A stretch of DNA of 64,000 nt, taken from assembly GCF_019635155.1 (NCBI RefSeq), contig NZ_JAHBZY010000001.1, positions 1 to 64,000 of the forward strand. The letters run 5' to 3'. Position numbers and translations under genes: made by a program. How positions within the stretch are numbered: the stretch's first letter is position 1; the number at the start of each line of letters is the position of its first letter. Positions 36,651 through 46,022 of this stretch are shown here, one piece after another. The notes beneath the pieces were generated by a model, which was not told the origin of the DNA, did not search any database, and saw only the letters and a program-made list of their open reading frames with translations. Source of the DNA: Nitrosomonas sp. GTDB taxonomy: Bacteria > Pseudomonadota > Gammaproteobacteria > Burkholderiales > Nitrosomonadaceae.

Positions 36651-37670
36651 TTACTCTGCCGATTCATCCGGCACACGCTCACAAGCACGCTGATAAGCCA
36701 AACCAGCCACAGCCAGATCTCCCAGCGCCAAACCGCGAAATACGAACGCAATCCGCTCACTGGCATTTTGACGAACCAACGCGGTGTCTATCATCAAACC
36801 GGTCAGATCACCGCACACCAGCGCCGGATCGACCAGCGGCACAGGCATACTGGCTTCTTGTTCCAGATCGTCGACAATGATGCGATCCAGCATCGGCATA
36901 CTGTCTTTCAGCCACGGCGCCGCCAGATCGGTCATTGTCACAAATGCACCGGGTTCCAACCAGTGTGCATCGAGAAACGGAACCAATTGCGGCGACAAGG
37001 TCACCGACGTAACGATTAAATCCGCACCGCGGATCGCTGCTTCGGCGGTTTGACAAGCCATTGCGGTCAACCCCATATTTTCGGCATATTGGCAAAAACG
37101 ATCGCGGCTCGGCCCGCGTGCATAGGCGCGAACGCTGCTTAACGGAAACAATGCGGCAAATGCTTGCAAATGGCTATGCGCCTGTATGCCGCAACCGATA
37201 AACGCCGCGACGCAAGCATCCGTGCGAGCCAGCCGTTTGGCTGCGACCGCACTCAACCCGGCAGTTCGCACCGCAGTAATCCAATTGCCGTCGATTACCG
37301 CCAGCGGCAAACCGCTGCGGCTATCGAGCAATGTTACCAGCGAATTAATGCTCGGTAAGCCTTGTTGCGGATTATCCGGATTCAGTACCAATGCCTTGAC
37401 GGCTAAAAACGGCGGATCGTCGGCAGCCGCCAATGTCGCCATCATATAGCGGTTATCGGGCGGCGTAATGACTGCTTTGGGTGCATTCCAAGCCTGTTGA
37501 CGGCTGCGCGCCCGTAGCAAACGTTCAATACTGGCGGTAATTTCTTGGGGGATTAATTGCAAGGATTGCAAAGAATCTGCCGATAAAAAGCACGGCGTTG
37601 AATCGCGCGATTTATTGCCGGATTCATGCAAGATTCCCGGCGAATTTCCAGGTTTTTGAAAATTTGTCAT
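36651..37670 (-). CDS. Ornithine cyclodeaminase / mu-crystallin family protein
   Basis: A 339-residue NAD(P)-binding protein. The Rossmann motif is VAAFIGCGIQAHSHLQAF, which aligns with GxGxQA of the family. The N-terminal part has WNAPKAVITPPDNRYMMA and the substrate-side VIDGNWITAVRTAG. Family members include ornithine cyclodeaminase, alanine dehydrogenase and ketimine reductase; sequence alone does not pick one. An N-terminal extension of about 30 residues is poorly conserved, so the true start may be further in. Confidence 0.85.
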   Translation of the reverse strand: MTNFQKPGNSPGILHESGNKSRDSTPCFLSADSLQSLQLIPQEITASIERLLRARSRQQAWNAPKAVITPPDNRYMMATLAAADDPPFLAVKALVLNPDNPQQGLPSINSLVTLLDSRSGLPLAVIDGNWITAVRTAGLSAVAAKRLARTDACVAAFIGCGIQAHSHLQAFAALFPLSSVRAYARGPSRDRFCQYAENMGLTAMACQTAEAAIRGADLIVTSVTLSPQLVPFLDAHWLEPGAFVTMTDLAAPWLKDSMPMLDRIIVDDLEQEASMPVPLVDPALVCGDLTGLMIDTALVRQNASERIAFVFRGLALGDLAVAGLAYQRACERVPDESAE

Positions 37671-37746
37671 CGTATTTTAACCATCGGCTGCTATAATATC
37701 GCCCCCATTGGCACAACTAACAGCTTATTTTTTTGAGGAATTATTT

Positions 37747-39561
37747 ATGTCTCGTTCGATCCGCAATATCGCCATCATCGCACACGTCGATCACGGTAAA
37801 ACCACGATGGTTGACAAGCTCCTGCATCAAGCCGGCACCTTTGCCGCGCATCAGCAAGTTTCCGAGCGCGTGATGGATTCCAACGATATTGAGCGCGAGC
37901 GCGGCATCACCATTTTAGCCAAGAATTGCGCCATCGACTACGAGGGCGTTCATATCAACATCGTCGATACCCCGGGTCACGCCGATTTCGGTGGTGAAGT
38001 GGAGCGCGTATTATCGATGGTCGACGGTGTGCTGCTGTTGGTCGATGCAGTGGAAGGTCCGATGCCGCAAACCCGGTTTGTGACCAAAAAAGCGCTGGCG
38101 CAAGGCTTACGCCCGATTGTGGTGATCAACAAGATCGACCGGCCTGGCGCGCGCGCCGGTTGGGTAGTCGATCAAACCTTTGATTTGTTCGACAAACTCG
38201 GCGCCAGCGATGAACAGCTCGATTTTCCGGTCGTATACGCTTCCGCGTTGAATGGCTTTGCCACGCTGGATCCGGATAAATCCAGCCCGGACATGCGCCC
38301 GCTGTTCGATACCATTCTCAACCATGTGCCCGCACCCACCGGCAATCCCGATGAACCGCTGCAACTGCAGATCAGCGCATTGGATTATTCCAGCTTCGTC
38401 GGACGCATCGGCATTGGCCGCATTCATCGCGGCAAGCTGAAAGCCGGTCAGGAAGTGATGGTGCTCGCGGGCGACAAGCCGCCGAAAAAAGCCAAAGTCA
38501 ATCAAGTGCTCGGTTTCCGCGGTCTGGAACGGATACAAATGAAAGAAGCGTTGGCGGGCGATATTGTCTTGATCAACGGCGTGGAAGAACTGAGCATCGG
38601 CGCCACGCTGGCCGATGTCGACCAACCCGAAGCGCTGCCGATGCTGGCGGTCGACGAGCCGACCCTGACCATGACGTTCCAGGTCAACACCTCGCCGTTT
38701 GCCGGGCAGGAAGGTAAATTCGTCACCAGCCGCCAATTGCGCGAACGCCTGGAAAAAGAATTGCTGACCAATGTTGCATTACGCATGGAAGATACCAGCG
38801 AAACCGATTCATTCCTGATTTCCGGCCGCGGCGAATTGCACCTGACTATTCTGCTGGAAAACATGCGCCGTGAAGGCTATGAACTGGCTGTTTCTCGTCC
38901 GCACGTCGTGATCCGCGAAATCGACGGTGTCAAATGCGAGCCGTTTGAAATGCTTACCGTCGACGTTGACGAAGCCAATCAAGGCGCGGTGATGGAAGCA
39001 TTAGGCGCGCGCCGCGGCGATTTGCAAGATATGGTATCGGATGCCAAAGGGCGCGTGCGACTCGACTACCGCATCCCGGCGCGCGGCTTGATCGGTTTCC
39101 AATCGGAATTCATGACCATGACGCGCGGCACCGGTCTGATGAGTCACGTATTCGACGAATTCGCGCCGATGCGCCCGGAAATTCCGCCGCGCAGAAACGG
39201 TGTGCTGATTTCCGCCGAACAAGGTGAAGCCGTCGCCTATGCGCTGTGGAAACTGCAAGACCGCGGCCGCATGTTCGTCAGCCCCGGTGACCGTCTCTAT
39301 GAAGGCATGGTGATCGGCATCCATACCCGCGATAACGATCTGGTCGTAAATCCGATCAAGGGCAAGCAACTGACCAACATCCGCGCCTCGGGAACCGATG
39401 AAGCGGTGACATTAATCCCGCCGATTCAACTCACGCTGGAATCCGCGATTGAATTTATCGCCGACGACGAATTGGTGGAAATCACCCCGAAAACCATCCG
39501 CATCCGCAAACGCTACTTGCTGGAACACGAACGTAAACGCGCTTCACGCGCAGCAGCGTAA
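37747..39561 (+). CDS. typA: Ribosome-associated GTPase TypA/BipA
   Basis: A 604-residue translational GTPase acting in 50S assembly, mainly in cold or stress. The ATG at 37747 has GAGGAA upstream; the longer frame is not needed. G motifs are [25 protein letters not shown] and [11 protein letters not shown], followed by domain II and the EF-G-like domains. The C-terminal TypA-specific domain ends in [20 protein letters not shown], which is typical. Single gene. Confidence 0.97.
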   Translation: MSRSIRNIAIIAHVDHGKTTMVDKLLHQAGTFAAHQQVSERVMDSNDIERERGITILAKNCAIDYEGVHINIVDTPGHADFGGEVERVLSMVDGVLLLVDAVEGPMPQTRFVTKKALAQGLRPIVVINKIDRPGARAGWVVDQTFDLFDKLGASDEQLDFPVVYASALNGFATLDPDKSSPDMRPLFDTILNHVPAPTGNPDEPLQLQISALDYSSFVGRIGIGRIHRGKLKAGQEVMVLAGDKPPKKAKVNQVLGFRGLERIQMKEALAGDIVLINGVEELSIGATLADVDQPEALPMLAVDEPTLTMTFQVNTSPFAGQEGKFVTSRQLRERLEKELLTNVALRMEDTSETDSFLISGRGELHLTILLENMRREGYELAVSRPHVVIREIDGVKCEPFEMLTVDVDEANQGAVMEALGARRGDLQDMVSDAKGRVRLDYRIPARGLIGFQSEFMTMTRGTGLMSHVFDEFAPMRPEIPPRRNGVLISAEQGEAVAYALWKLQDRGRMFVSPGDRLYEGMVIGIHTRDNDLVVNPIKGKQLTNIRASGTDEAVTLIPPIQLTLESAIEFIADDELVEITPKTIRIRKRYLLEHERKRASRAAA

Positions 39562-39580
39562 TCGCTGATCTTCAAACAAC

Positions 39581-39607
39581 TGCGCCGGTATCAACTCTAC
39601 CGGCGCA
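39581..39607. terminator. Hairpin between convergent genes, possible terminator
   Basis: A perfect 10-bp stem TGCGCCGGTA / TACCGGCGCA encloses a 7-base loop, between the stops of typA and the beta-propeller gene. No T run of length follows on either strand, so it is a weak candidate for a two-way terminator. Confidence 0.45.
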
Positions 39608-39615
39608 TTAAGCTC

Positions 39616-40662
39616 TTACCTGCTGCTCTTCAGCAAATTAGGCGGCAATCCCATCGGCTCGAAATCCTTCAGCAATGGCACATCTCTTTTATTAATCGAA
39701 CGGATATCCATATCGTAGGTGCCATGCGGCCCCCAACTACCGGTAAATTGCTTACCGTCCGGCGTGAACGTCCAACACATATCCTCGCCGCCGGTATTGA
39801 CCGCATCGCCGAGATTCACCGGCTGCTGCCATTCGCCATCGGCATTTTGCTGTGAAATCCACTCGTCGTGCCCGCCGCGCGAACCCAAATCCGGCCGCGT
39901 GCTGGTGATGATCAGGCTTTTGCCGTCTTTCGACAATCCGGTCCAATGCATATGGTCACGGTGCGGCGAGTTGATTTTCGGACCCAAACTTTCGGGTTTC
40001 TGCCACACGCCGTCCTTTTTCTCGACCTTCCAGATATCGCTGTCCTGGGTCACGCCGGGCTGGTGGTAGCTGAAATAAATCAAGCTGTCGGACGCGATAA
40101 TCGGACAATGTTCCTCGCCGGTCGTCGTGTTGATGTTCGGCAGTTCCGGCACGTCGTTCCAGTTTTTGGCCTCCTGCCACACACCATCGACTTTCTGCAC
40201 CACGTACAAATCGCCGGACAACATATTGCCCGGCTCGTAGCGCGTGAAATAAATCACATTGCCGTCGTCGGAAAAGCTCGGCTCCAACTCCCACGCCGAA
40301 GTATTGATGTTCGGCCCCATTTTGGGATCGATGCCCGGCCCCAAATGAACCGGCTCCTGCCATTCGCCATCGACCAGGCGCGACATCCAGATATCGAAAC
40401 TGTAATTACCACCGGGCGACTGGATACTGCCCTCGCGCGTCGACACAAAAATCGCGGTCTTGCCATCGACGCTGTAGGTAATCTCCATCTCCGAACCGGT
40501 CGAATTGATTTTCCCAGCGATGCTGTTCGACACCCGCGGATGCTCCGTCGCAGCTCCGCTCCCGGAACCGTGCATACCGGGCATGGCATGGGAAACACCC
40601 TGCGTCACAACAAATGCCAGCGGCACGGATAAAAGTTTTAGATTGATAAAATGCTTTTTCAT
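39616..40662 (-). CDS. Exported TolB-like beta-propeller (PD40/WD40-like) protein
   Basis: The ATG at 40662 has AAGGAGG upstream and starts a signal peptide (MKKHFINLKLLSVPLAFVVTQGVSHA); the frame extends 7 codons higher. The mature part of about 320 residues is a six-bladed propeller-like repeat. Blades recur as GKTAIFVSTREGS, GNVIYFTRYEPG, DSLIYFSYHQPG, GKSLIITSTRPDLGSRGG and GKQFTGSWGPHG, each followed by a sentence like GEWQEPVHLG. It is periplasmic and of unknown function. Confidence 0.85.
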   Translation of the reverse strand: MKKHFINLKLLSVPLAFVVTQGVSHAMPGMHGSGSGAATEHPRVSNSIAGKINSTGSEMEITYSVDGKTAIFVSTREGSIQSPGGNYSFDIWMSRLVDGEWQEPVHLGPGIDPKMGPNINTSAWELEPSFSDDGNVIYFTRYEPGNMLSGDLYVVQKVDGVWQEAKNWNDVPELPNINTTTGEEHCPIIASDSLIYFSYHQPGVTQDSDIWKVEKKDGVWQKPESLGPKINSPHRDHMHWTGLSKDGKSLIITSTRPDLGSRGGHDEWISQQNADGEWQQPVNLGDAVNTGGEDMCWTFTPDGKQFTGSWGPHGTYDMDIRSINKRDVPLLKDFEPMGLPPNLLKSSR

Positions 40663-40729
40663 TACTTGACCTCCTTGTTTCAACGAACATGCTTTTACAA
40701 GAATAGGCTGGTGTGTTTGTTATTGCAAT

Positions 40730-42136
40730 TCAATTTCTACCGCTATTCTTTTCCTGCCATGCCGCAAATTCCAACGGCCGCAGACCGAATCGGATGACAT
40801 TACCGGAATGAAGATTCTGAAATTCCTCCATCACCAGCGCGACAAAACGCTCATGATCGGCTTCGGCCACGGTACCGGGTACTTGGGCGCGGATCGCTGC
40901 TAAGTCGGCTTTAGCGCCACCACGGACAATAGCTGCAACAAGTGCTGACAACTGGGTGCGATAGCGCAGGCGCACAGCGTCCGGCGGCACCAGCTGCTGG
41001 CGCACGGCGACGTATTGCTGGCAGGAACGCTCGTAGGCACGCACGAAGATATCGCGTAGCAATTCCACGCGATTGAGTTCATAGACGCCGAGCAGGGCTT
41101 CGATGTAATCCTTCGCGGCGACGTCGATGAAAGACAGCGGCGAGAAGTTATGCCGGATAAAGGGAATGTTGGCAGCCAGCCGGGAAACGCGTTTATTGAC
41201 ATCCTCAAACGGTTGCAGGTAGGGCAGATGCACCATCAGGAAGAAAGCTTGCTCAAAGGGATCAAGAATTTCGGCCGCCATCTCGATAACGACGCCGAAT
41301 AACTCTTCGATACGCTGAGGCAGAGCAATCGGCAGATAAACACTGCCACCGATTTCAACCGGCCGGCTACGGAGGCGGCCGCAAGTTGCGGGATCGGGCA
41401 TGAGACCATCCGACAAAAAGGCATGCAGCGCAATGACGGTTTCCGGATTAACACCCACATGCTCGGTATCGCGCACCAGATATTCAATCGCCACCTTGTG
41501 ATTGAGGATCATCTGGGTTTCCAGCGCATCCTTACCGGCGGCGGCTTGCCCGTATTCGATGAGGCGTTCGGTATCGAGCCGCGAATAGGTGTTGCCCTCC
41601 AGTTGCGACGAGGCCCAGGAAAGATCAATCAACAAGCGATTGAGAATGTCGCGGGCAAAAGTACCCGCCGGAGCATCGTCAGCCGCCGTCACGGACGGAC
41701 GGCCGAGATTGTGCAGTTGCGTGCGCAGGGATTCGGAGAGATAGGCGGTACTGTTCGGGGTATATTGCTCCAGGAAAGACTGCTTGTAACTGACCGGCGC
41801 CCGCTGTTGCCGAGGCTGACGCACATAACGCCGGATCTCTTTCCCTTCCGGCGATACCGGGGTATCAACCTCGGTGCCCGGCGAGGCTGCGACTAAAGCC
41901 GGTTCATGTGTCCGGGCGTAGATTATTTGGGATTGGCGGTAACGCAGACTCGGGCCTTTACCGGAAACAAATACCCTTTTCAGATCGGTCAAGTTTGCAA
42001 GACGGCGCTGCAACGTACGGCGGCTGACTATCTCTGCCAATGCCGCATGCAGCGCGTCGATACCAACGCCTTCGATGTGCCGGACAATCTCGGCTTCGAT
42101 CCGCTCGTTCAGATCATCAGTCAGTTTTTTGGGCAT
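40730..42136 (-). CDS. Fic-domain protein with N-terminal winged-helix-like region, atypical active site
   Basis: A 468-residue protein. The first 70 residues look like a winged helix (ALAEIVSRRTLQRRLANLTD). A Fic domain spans about 165-330. The inhibitory helix motif S/T-x3-E-G/N is present as SSQLEGN at 176-182. The core motif reads QPFEDVNKR (308-316) where active AMPylators have HPFxxGNGR, so the catalytic His is Gln and one Gly is missing; normal AMP transfer is doubtful. Two palindromes precede the gene, which suggests self-regulation. It closes the defence island. Confidence 0.85.
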   Translation of the reverse strand: MPKKLTDDLNERIEAEIVRHIEGVGIDALHAALAEIVSRRTLQRRLANLTDLKRVFVSGKGPSLRYRQSQIIYARTHEPALVAASPGTEVDTPVSPEGKEIRRYVRQPRQQRAPVSYKQSFLEQYTPNSTAYLSESLRTQLHNLGRPSVTAADDAPAGTFARDILNRLLIDLSWASSQLEGNTYSRLDTERLIEYGQAAAGKDALETQMILNHKVAIEYLVRDTEHVGVNPETVIALHAFLSDGLMPDPATCGRLRSRPVEIGGSVYLPIALPQRIEELFGVVIEMAAEILDPFEQAFFLMVHLPYLQPFEDVNKRVSRLAANIPFIRHNFSPLSFIDVAAKDYIEALLGVYELNRVELLRDIFVRAYERSCQQYVAVRQQLVPPDAVRLRYRTQLSALVAAIVRGGAKADLAAIRAQVPGTVAEADHERFVALVMEEFQNLHSGNVIRFGLRPLEFAAWQEKNSGRN

Positions 42137-42146
42137 AACAAGATTA

Positions 42147-42220
42147 TTTGGCGCGATAGAGAAATTATTACGCCAAAAGATTAACTTTATTGGCGCGATT
42201 TGTCAAAATTTGCGCCAATA
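42147..42220. promoter_or_regulatory. Two operator-like palindromes upstream of the Fic gene
   Basis: Palindrome 1 has arms TTTGGCG (42147-42153) and CGCCAAA (42171-42177). Palindrome 2 has perfect 9-base arms TATTGGCGC (42188-42196) and GCGCCAATA (42212-42220). The same half-site TTGGCGC is used in both and lies 10-85 bases from the Fic start. This is the layout of a site for a dimeric repressor, possibly the Fic protein's own winged helix. Confidence 0.65.
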
Positions 42221-42260
42221 AACGCTATGAATCGGCATGATATCCCCAGCAAGACTAACT

Positions 42261-44984
42261 TTAGCACTTCACTTCAAAGCGCAAGAAATCGCTCAGGCGT
42301 TTTGATTCGGTAATCTCATCGTGCGGAACCAGCAAATACTTCCAGGGTTTATTGCCAACCGTTGCGGCATAATCCGATGCGTACTTGCACCAGCGCATAG
42401 CCGCTGCCGCCTTGGCTTGCACTTCCTGAGTATCGATATCGTTACGCGCTTTGGTTTCCACCATGAAAATTGCCGAATCGGTTTCGGCGACGAAATCGGG
42501 AATGTATTCCGGTTGCTCGGAACCCAGTTTGTAGTAGATCTGGAACTGCCCCTTCGCCGGTTTAATCCACTTGAGAGCGTCACGTTCCAGAATAATGGCA
42601 AAGCGGCGCTCGGTATCCGAATCGAATTTCTGCAGCGGATACAAACAGCGCGTGAAACCGCCGAACAGCATCTGCTTGATGCGGCTGACATCAAGCACCG
42701 TCTCCCGGAAGTGATGAGCCATCTGACCAGCTGTAGCCGTGTAGTTGCACGGTTTAAGCCCGGTAAAACCGCGGCTGACCTGCACCTCATACTCCGTTGC
42801 CTGCTCCCAAAAGTGAGCCATCATTTGCGCGTGGATTTCGCGTGCGATCAGACGACGGTCACGATCCAGTACGTTTATAGTCTCTCCCTCCGAGAGATAA
42901 CCGCGCAAATGCTGAACCATCTGGCCTGCAAGATCATAAAGAAGATCGGCGTGGATGAAGTAGTCGATATCATCTAAATCCACCAGGGCATGAACGATAT
43001 AATCCTCCAGCCGCTGCTCCTTCAGTCCGGCTTCTGCGGCTAAGGTGAATTGCTCGTTGGTGCGCAGCATTTGACCGACGATCTCGCGCTCACCAGGCTG
43101 CAAGTGAAGCTGGCTGACATCGAGCGCAAACGGATGAAAACCCGTGGTGACTTCGCCAGTCGGCACCACGGCGATGCGCGGAATGTCGATGGTTTGTTGC
43201 ACCACGATTGCAGCGGTTTTTGCCACCACATCCGATAGATCGAGTGCTGGAGCCGATTCATCCACGCCCGCCAACAAATCGCCTTGCACGGGTTTCAGCC
43301 GCTCAACCACCTCCGCCAGAATTTCCTTTTGCACCTCGGGCTTCAGCAGTGCGCTACTGGTGGGTACCCAATCGCGCTTGACCTCGTACTTGCCGATCAC
43401 GTCCATGACCATGCGTGCGGCCTGCTTTTCTGCCTCGGTGGTAAACACCGGCTCCGGCACGGCAACGGCTGCCGATTCATTATCAGCACCTGATGCACCC
43501 GTCTGCATAACCGGCGCGTCCGTCAGACCGAGGCAAGTTGCGGCTCCCGATTCAACCTGCACGCTCACTTTCTTGTCGAAAGCCGAAGGCGCATCGAGAA
43601 TGAGATGCTTCAAGCGAATCGGTGAATCGCCCCGATTGGCTTCGTCGATAATCTCCTGAAACTTGTCGTGTGCGACGATGTTCAGGCGATCCACCGCCGC
43701 CACACCAGTACGCTTGCCGTAAGGCAACCGCAAACCCCGGCCGATGGATTGCTCGATCAGCGTGCGGGCATTAGCGGCGCGCAGCGGCACAATGGTGTAA
43801 AGATTGGTCACGTCCCAGCCCTCCTTGAGCATGTTGACGTGAATCACAATCTCGGTCGGCTCGTCCACACTCTCGACCGCGAGCAAACGAGCGATCATTT
43901 CCTCCTCTTCGCTGCCTGAGCGGCTGGAATCGACCTGAATCACCTTGCCCTGATATCTCCCTTCGTATAATCGCTCTTCAATCAATTCCCGGAGTTGCCC
44001 CGCGTGCGTGGTATCGCGTGCAATCACCAGCATGAAGGGCTTGACCGGCGCAACACCGTTTTCCCGGGCATAGGTCAGCAGCTCAACTTTTGTTGTTTCG
44101 TGCAGACGCACGCCGTCTTCCAGCTTGGTTTTCTCGATTTCCTCGGGCGTGTGTGCTTTCGCATCAAAATTACGCTGCGTGACAACGGCAGGCTCCTTGA
44201 CAAAACCGTCTTCCATCGCCAGTGCCAGCGGATAGTCCATGACCACATTCTTGAACGGAATCGGCTTTGGGTTTGCCTCCACGAACGGCGTCGCCGTGAC
44301 CTCCAGTCCGAACAAAGGCTGTAATTCATTGATCGCCCGCATCCCGGCTTGCGCGCGATAGCGGTGCGATTCGTCCATCAACAGCACCAGATCCGGCAAA
44401 TTGGCGAGATGATTGAAGTAGCTATCGCCTAATACCTCTTTCATGCGCTTGATGCGCGGTTCGCGGCCGCCGCGCACTTCGGAAGTGATCTTGGAAATAT
44501 TGAAAATATTGATGCGAACTTCGCCCAGCAACTCGCCACCCGTGATGTTTTGCTGATCGTAGTTGTCGCCGGTAATGACACGCGGCGCATGGATGGCAAA
44601 TTCACCGATGCCCTTGAACACGTATTTCGGTGTATTCGGCGTGAAATCCGTAATCAGCTTGTTGTAGATCGTAAGATTGGGCGCGAGCACGAAGAAGTTA
44701 TTGATGCCGTGCGCCAGATGCAGATAAGCGATAAAAGCCCCCATCAACCGCGTCTTGCCCACACCGGTCGCCATTGCAAAGCAAAGCGAGGGAAACTCGC
44801 GCTCGAAGTCTTCCAGCTTGGGGAACTGCGCCTTGAGCGTCGCCAGTACCGCCGGAACATTGCGCTCCTGCGTCAACATTTCCGGCGCGGCATCCAATGC
44901 CTGTTTTAATTTGGCCAGCGATTCGGCCTGCGGCGGGCGGAGCGACAAGCGTCCTATAATATGGTTCTGGATGCGGACACTCAT
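42261..44984 (-). CDS. Type III restriction-modification system Res subunit (DEAD/DEAH helicase-nuclease)
   Basis: A 907-residue protein, intact. The Walker A ATGVGKTRL is at about residues 72-80, DESHRYR is motif II, and motif VI is SIGRGLRLPYGKR. The nuclease site at the C-terminus is PDFVAETDSAIFMVETKA, with the D...E-x-K pattern. Res needs the Mod subunit to recognise DNA and cleave. Three bases upstream is RhuM, and further up the Mod gene, which is frameshifted, so cutting may be lost in this strain. The gene length and motif order match the family of restriction subunits next to SNF2-type helicases. Confidence 0.93.
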   Translation of the reverse strand: MSVRIQNHIIGRLSLRPPQAESLAKLKQALDAAPEMLTQERNVPAVLATLKAQFPKLEDFEREFPSLCFAMATGVGKTRLMGAFIAYLHLAHGINNFFVLAPNLTIYNKLITDFTPNTPKYVFKGIGEFAIHAPRVITGDNYDQQNITGGELLGEVRINIFNISKITSEVRGGREPRIKRMKEVLGDSYFNHLANLPDLVLLMDESHRYRAQAGMRAINELQPLFGLEVTATPFVEANPKPIPFKNVVMDYPLALAMEDGFVKEPAVVTQRNFDAKAHTPEEIEKTKLEDGVRLHETTKVELLTYARENGVAPVKPFMLVIARDTTHAGQLRELIEERLYEGRYQGKVIQVDSSRSGSEEEEMIARLLAVESVDEPTEIVIHVNMLKEGWDVTNLYTIVPLRAANARTLIEQSIGRGLRLPYGKRTGVAAVDRLNIVAHDKFQEIIDEANRGDSPIRLKHLILDAPSAFDKKVSVQVESGAATCLGLTDAPVMQTGASGADNESAAVAVPEPVFTTEAEKQAARMVMDVIGKYEVKRDWVPTSSALLKPEVQKEILAEVVERLKPVQGDLLAGVDESAPALDLSDVVAKTAAIVVQQTIDIPRIAVVPTGEVTTGFHPFALDVSQLHLQPGEREIVGQMLRTNEQFTLAAEAGLKEQRLEDYIVHALVDLDDIDYFIHADLLYDLAGQMVQHLRGYLSEGETINVLDRDRRLIAREIHAQMMAHFWEQATEYEVQVSRGFTGLKPCNYTATAGQMAHHFRETVLDVSRIKQMLFGGFTRCLYPLQKFDSDTERRFAIILERDALKWIKPAKGQFQIYYKLGSEQPEYIPDFVAETDSAIFMVETKARNDIDTQEVQAKAAAAMRWCKYASDYAATVGNKPWKYLLVPHDEITESKRLSDFLRFEVKC

Positions 44985-44987
44985 GCT

Positions 44988-46022
44988 TCATTCTCCCTTG
45001 TTGTCCAGCAGCTTCAGCATGCGGTCAAAATCGCTCTCGAACAATCGGTCCTGCACGATGCGGTATTTTTCAAACTCAGCTTCAGCATGGGCGCGTGCGA
45101 TTTCCGCCGTGACCTTACCGGCATCTTGTAATACCTCACGATCGGTCATTTCAATGAATCGGTTTAATCGAATTTCCCAGTCCTGCATGGTCATGGGCAT
45201 CTTGTTCTGCGCCATCAGCTCGGCCATATCCAGATAGGCGTTCACCAGCCGGGAAAGTTGAGCCATTTCATTTTCGCTCAGGTAATTTTTGGCGATAACC
45301 ACGTCAAACTTCTGAATTTTTCCACGTGGCGCATCCTGCCAAGTGGTCAACCCCATATTGGGCTTTTCTGCATCCGCACGCGCAACGATGACTTCCGCCG
45401 CCGTCTGCCCATGAATGGCCCAATGCAGTTTATTCTGTACGCTGGCGAAAAATCGCTTGGTGGCCTGTGCAGTCACATCGTAATCAATCGACGTGGCATA
45501 AAGATCCGTGATTTTTTGATAGAACTTGCGCTCCGAAAGGCGAATCTCACGGACACGCTGCAGCTGTTCCTCAAAGTATTGATCTGTCAGGACAGAGCCG
45601 CCTTGCTTTAGGCGCTCCACATCCATGACCCACCCCTTGATAGCGAATTCCTCGACGATGCCCGTGGCCCACTTGCGAAATTGCACCGCCCGTTCGGAAT
45701 TGACCTTGTAGCCCACCGCAATGATGGCGGCCAGATTGTAGTGCCTGGTGTCATAGTTCTTGCCATCGGTGGCAGTTATCCGAAATTTTCGGATAACTGA
45801 ATCTTGCTGCAGCTCGTTGTCTTCAAATACTTTTTTTAGGTGATAGTTGATGGTGCGTACATCCACATCATAGAGCGTGGCCATCATCTTCTGCGTCAGC
45901 CAGACATTCTCGTCGGCATAGACCGTCTCCACGCCGCCCTGGCCGCTGGCCGCCACAAAGGTCAGATACTCCGCCGCCGAAGAGCGGACAATGGAGACTT
46001 CTTTCTTTTTCTTCGCCATCAC
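44988..46022 (-). CDS. RhuM-family protein (virulence protein RhuM / Bro-related)
   Basis: A 344-residue protein of the RhuM family. An N-terminal helix-turn-helix-type region (VWLTQKMMATLYDVDVRTIN) and a Bro-N-like block (TRHYNLAAIIAVGYKVNSER) precede a helical C-terminal part. RhuM genes are often found inside type I and III restriction operons; their biochemical job is unclear. The ATG overlaps the Mod stop and the Res gene follows 3 bases later, so it is embedded between the two restriction subunits. Confidence 0.92.
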   Translation of the reverse strand: MMAKKKKEVSIVRSSAAEYLTFVAASGQGGVETVYADENVWLTQKMMATLYDVDVRTINYHLKKVFEDNELQQDSVIRKFRITATDGKNYDTRHYNLAAIIAVGYKVNSERAVQFRKWATGIVEEFAIKGWVMDVERLKQGGSVLTDQYFEEQLQRVREIRLSERKFYQKITDLYATSIDYDVTAQATKRFFASVQNKLHWAIHGQTAAEVIVARADAEKPNMGLTTWQDAPRGKIQKFDVVIAKNYLSENEMAQLSRLVNAYLDMAELMAQNKMPMTMQDWEIRLNRFIEMTDREVLQDAGKVTAEIARAHAEAEFEKYRIVQDRLFESDFDRMLKLLDNKGE

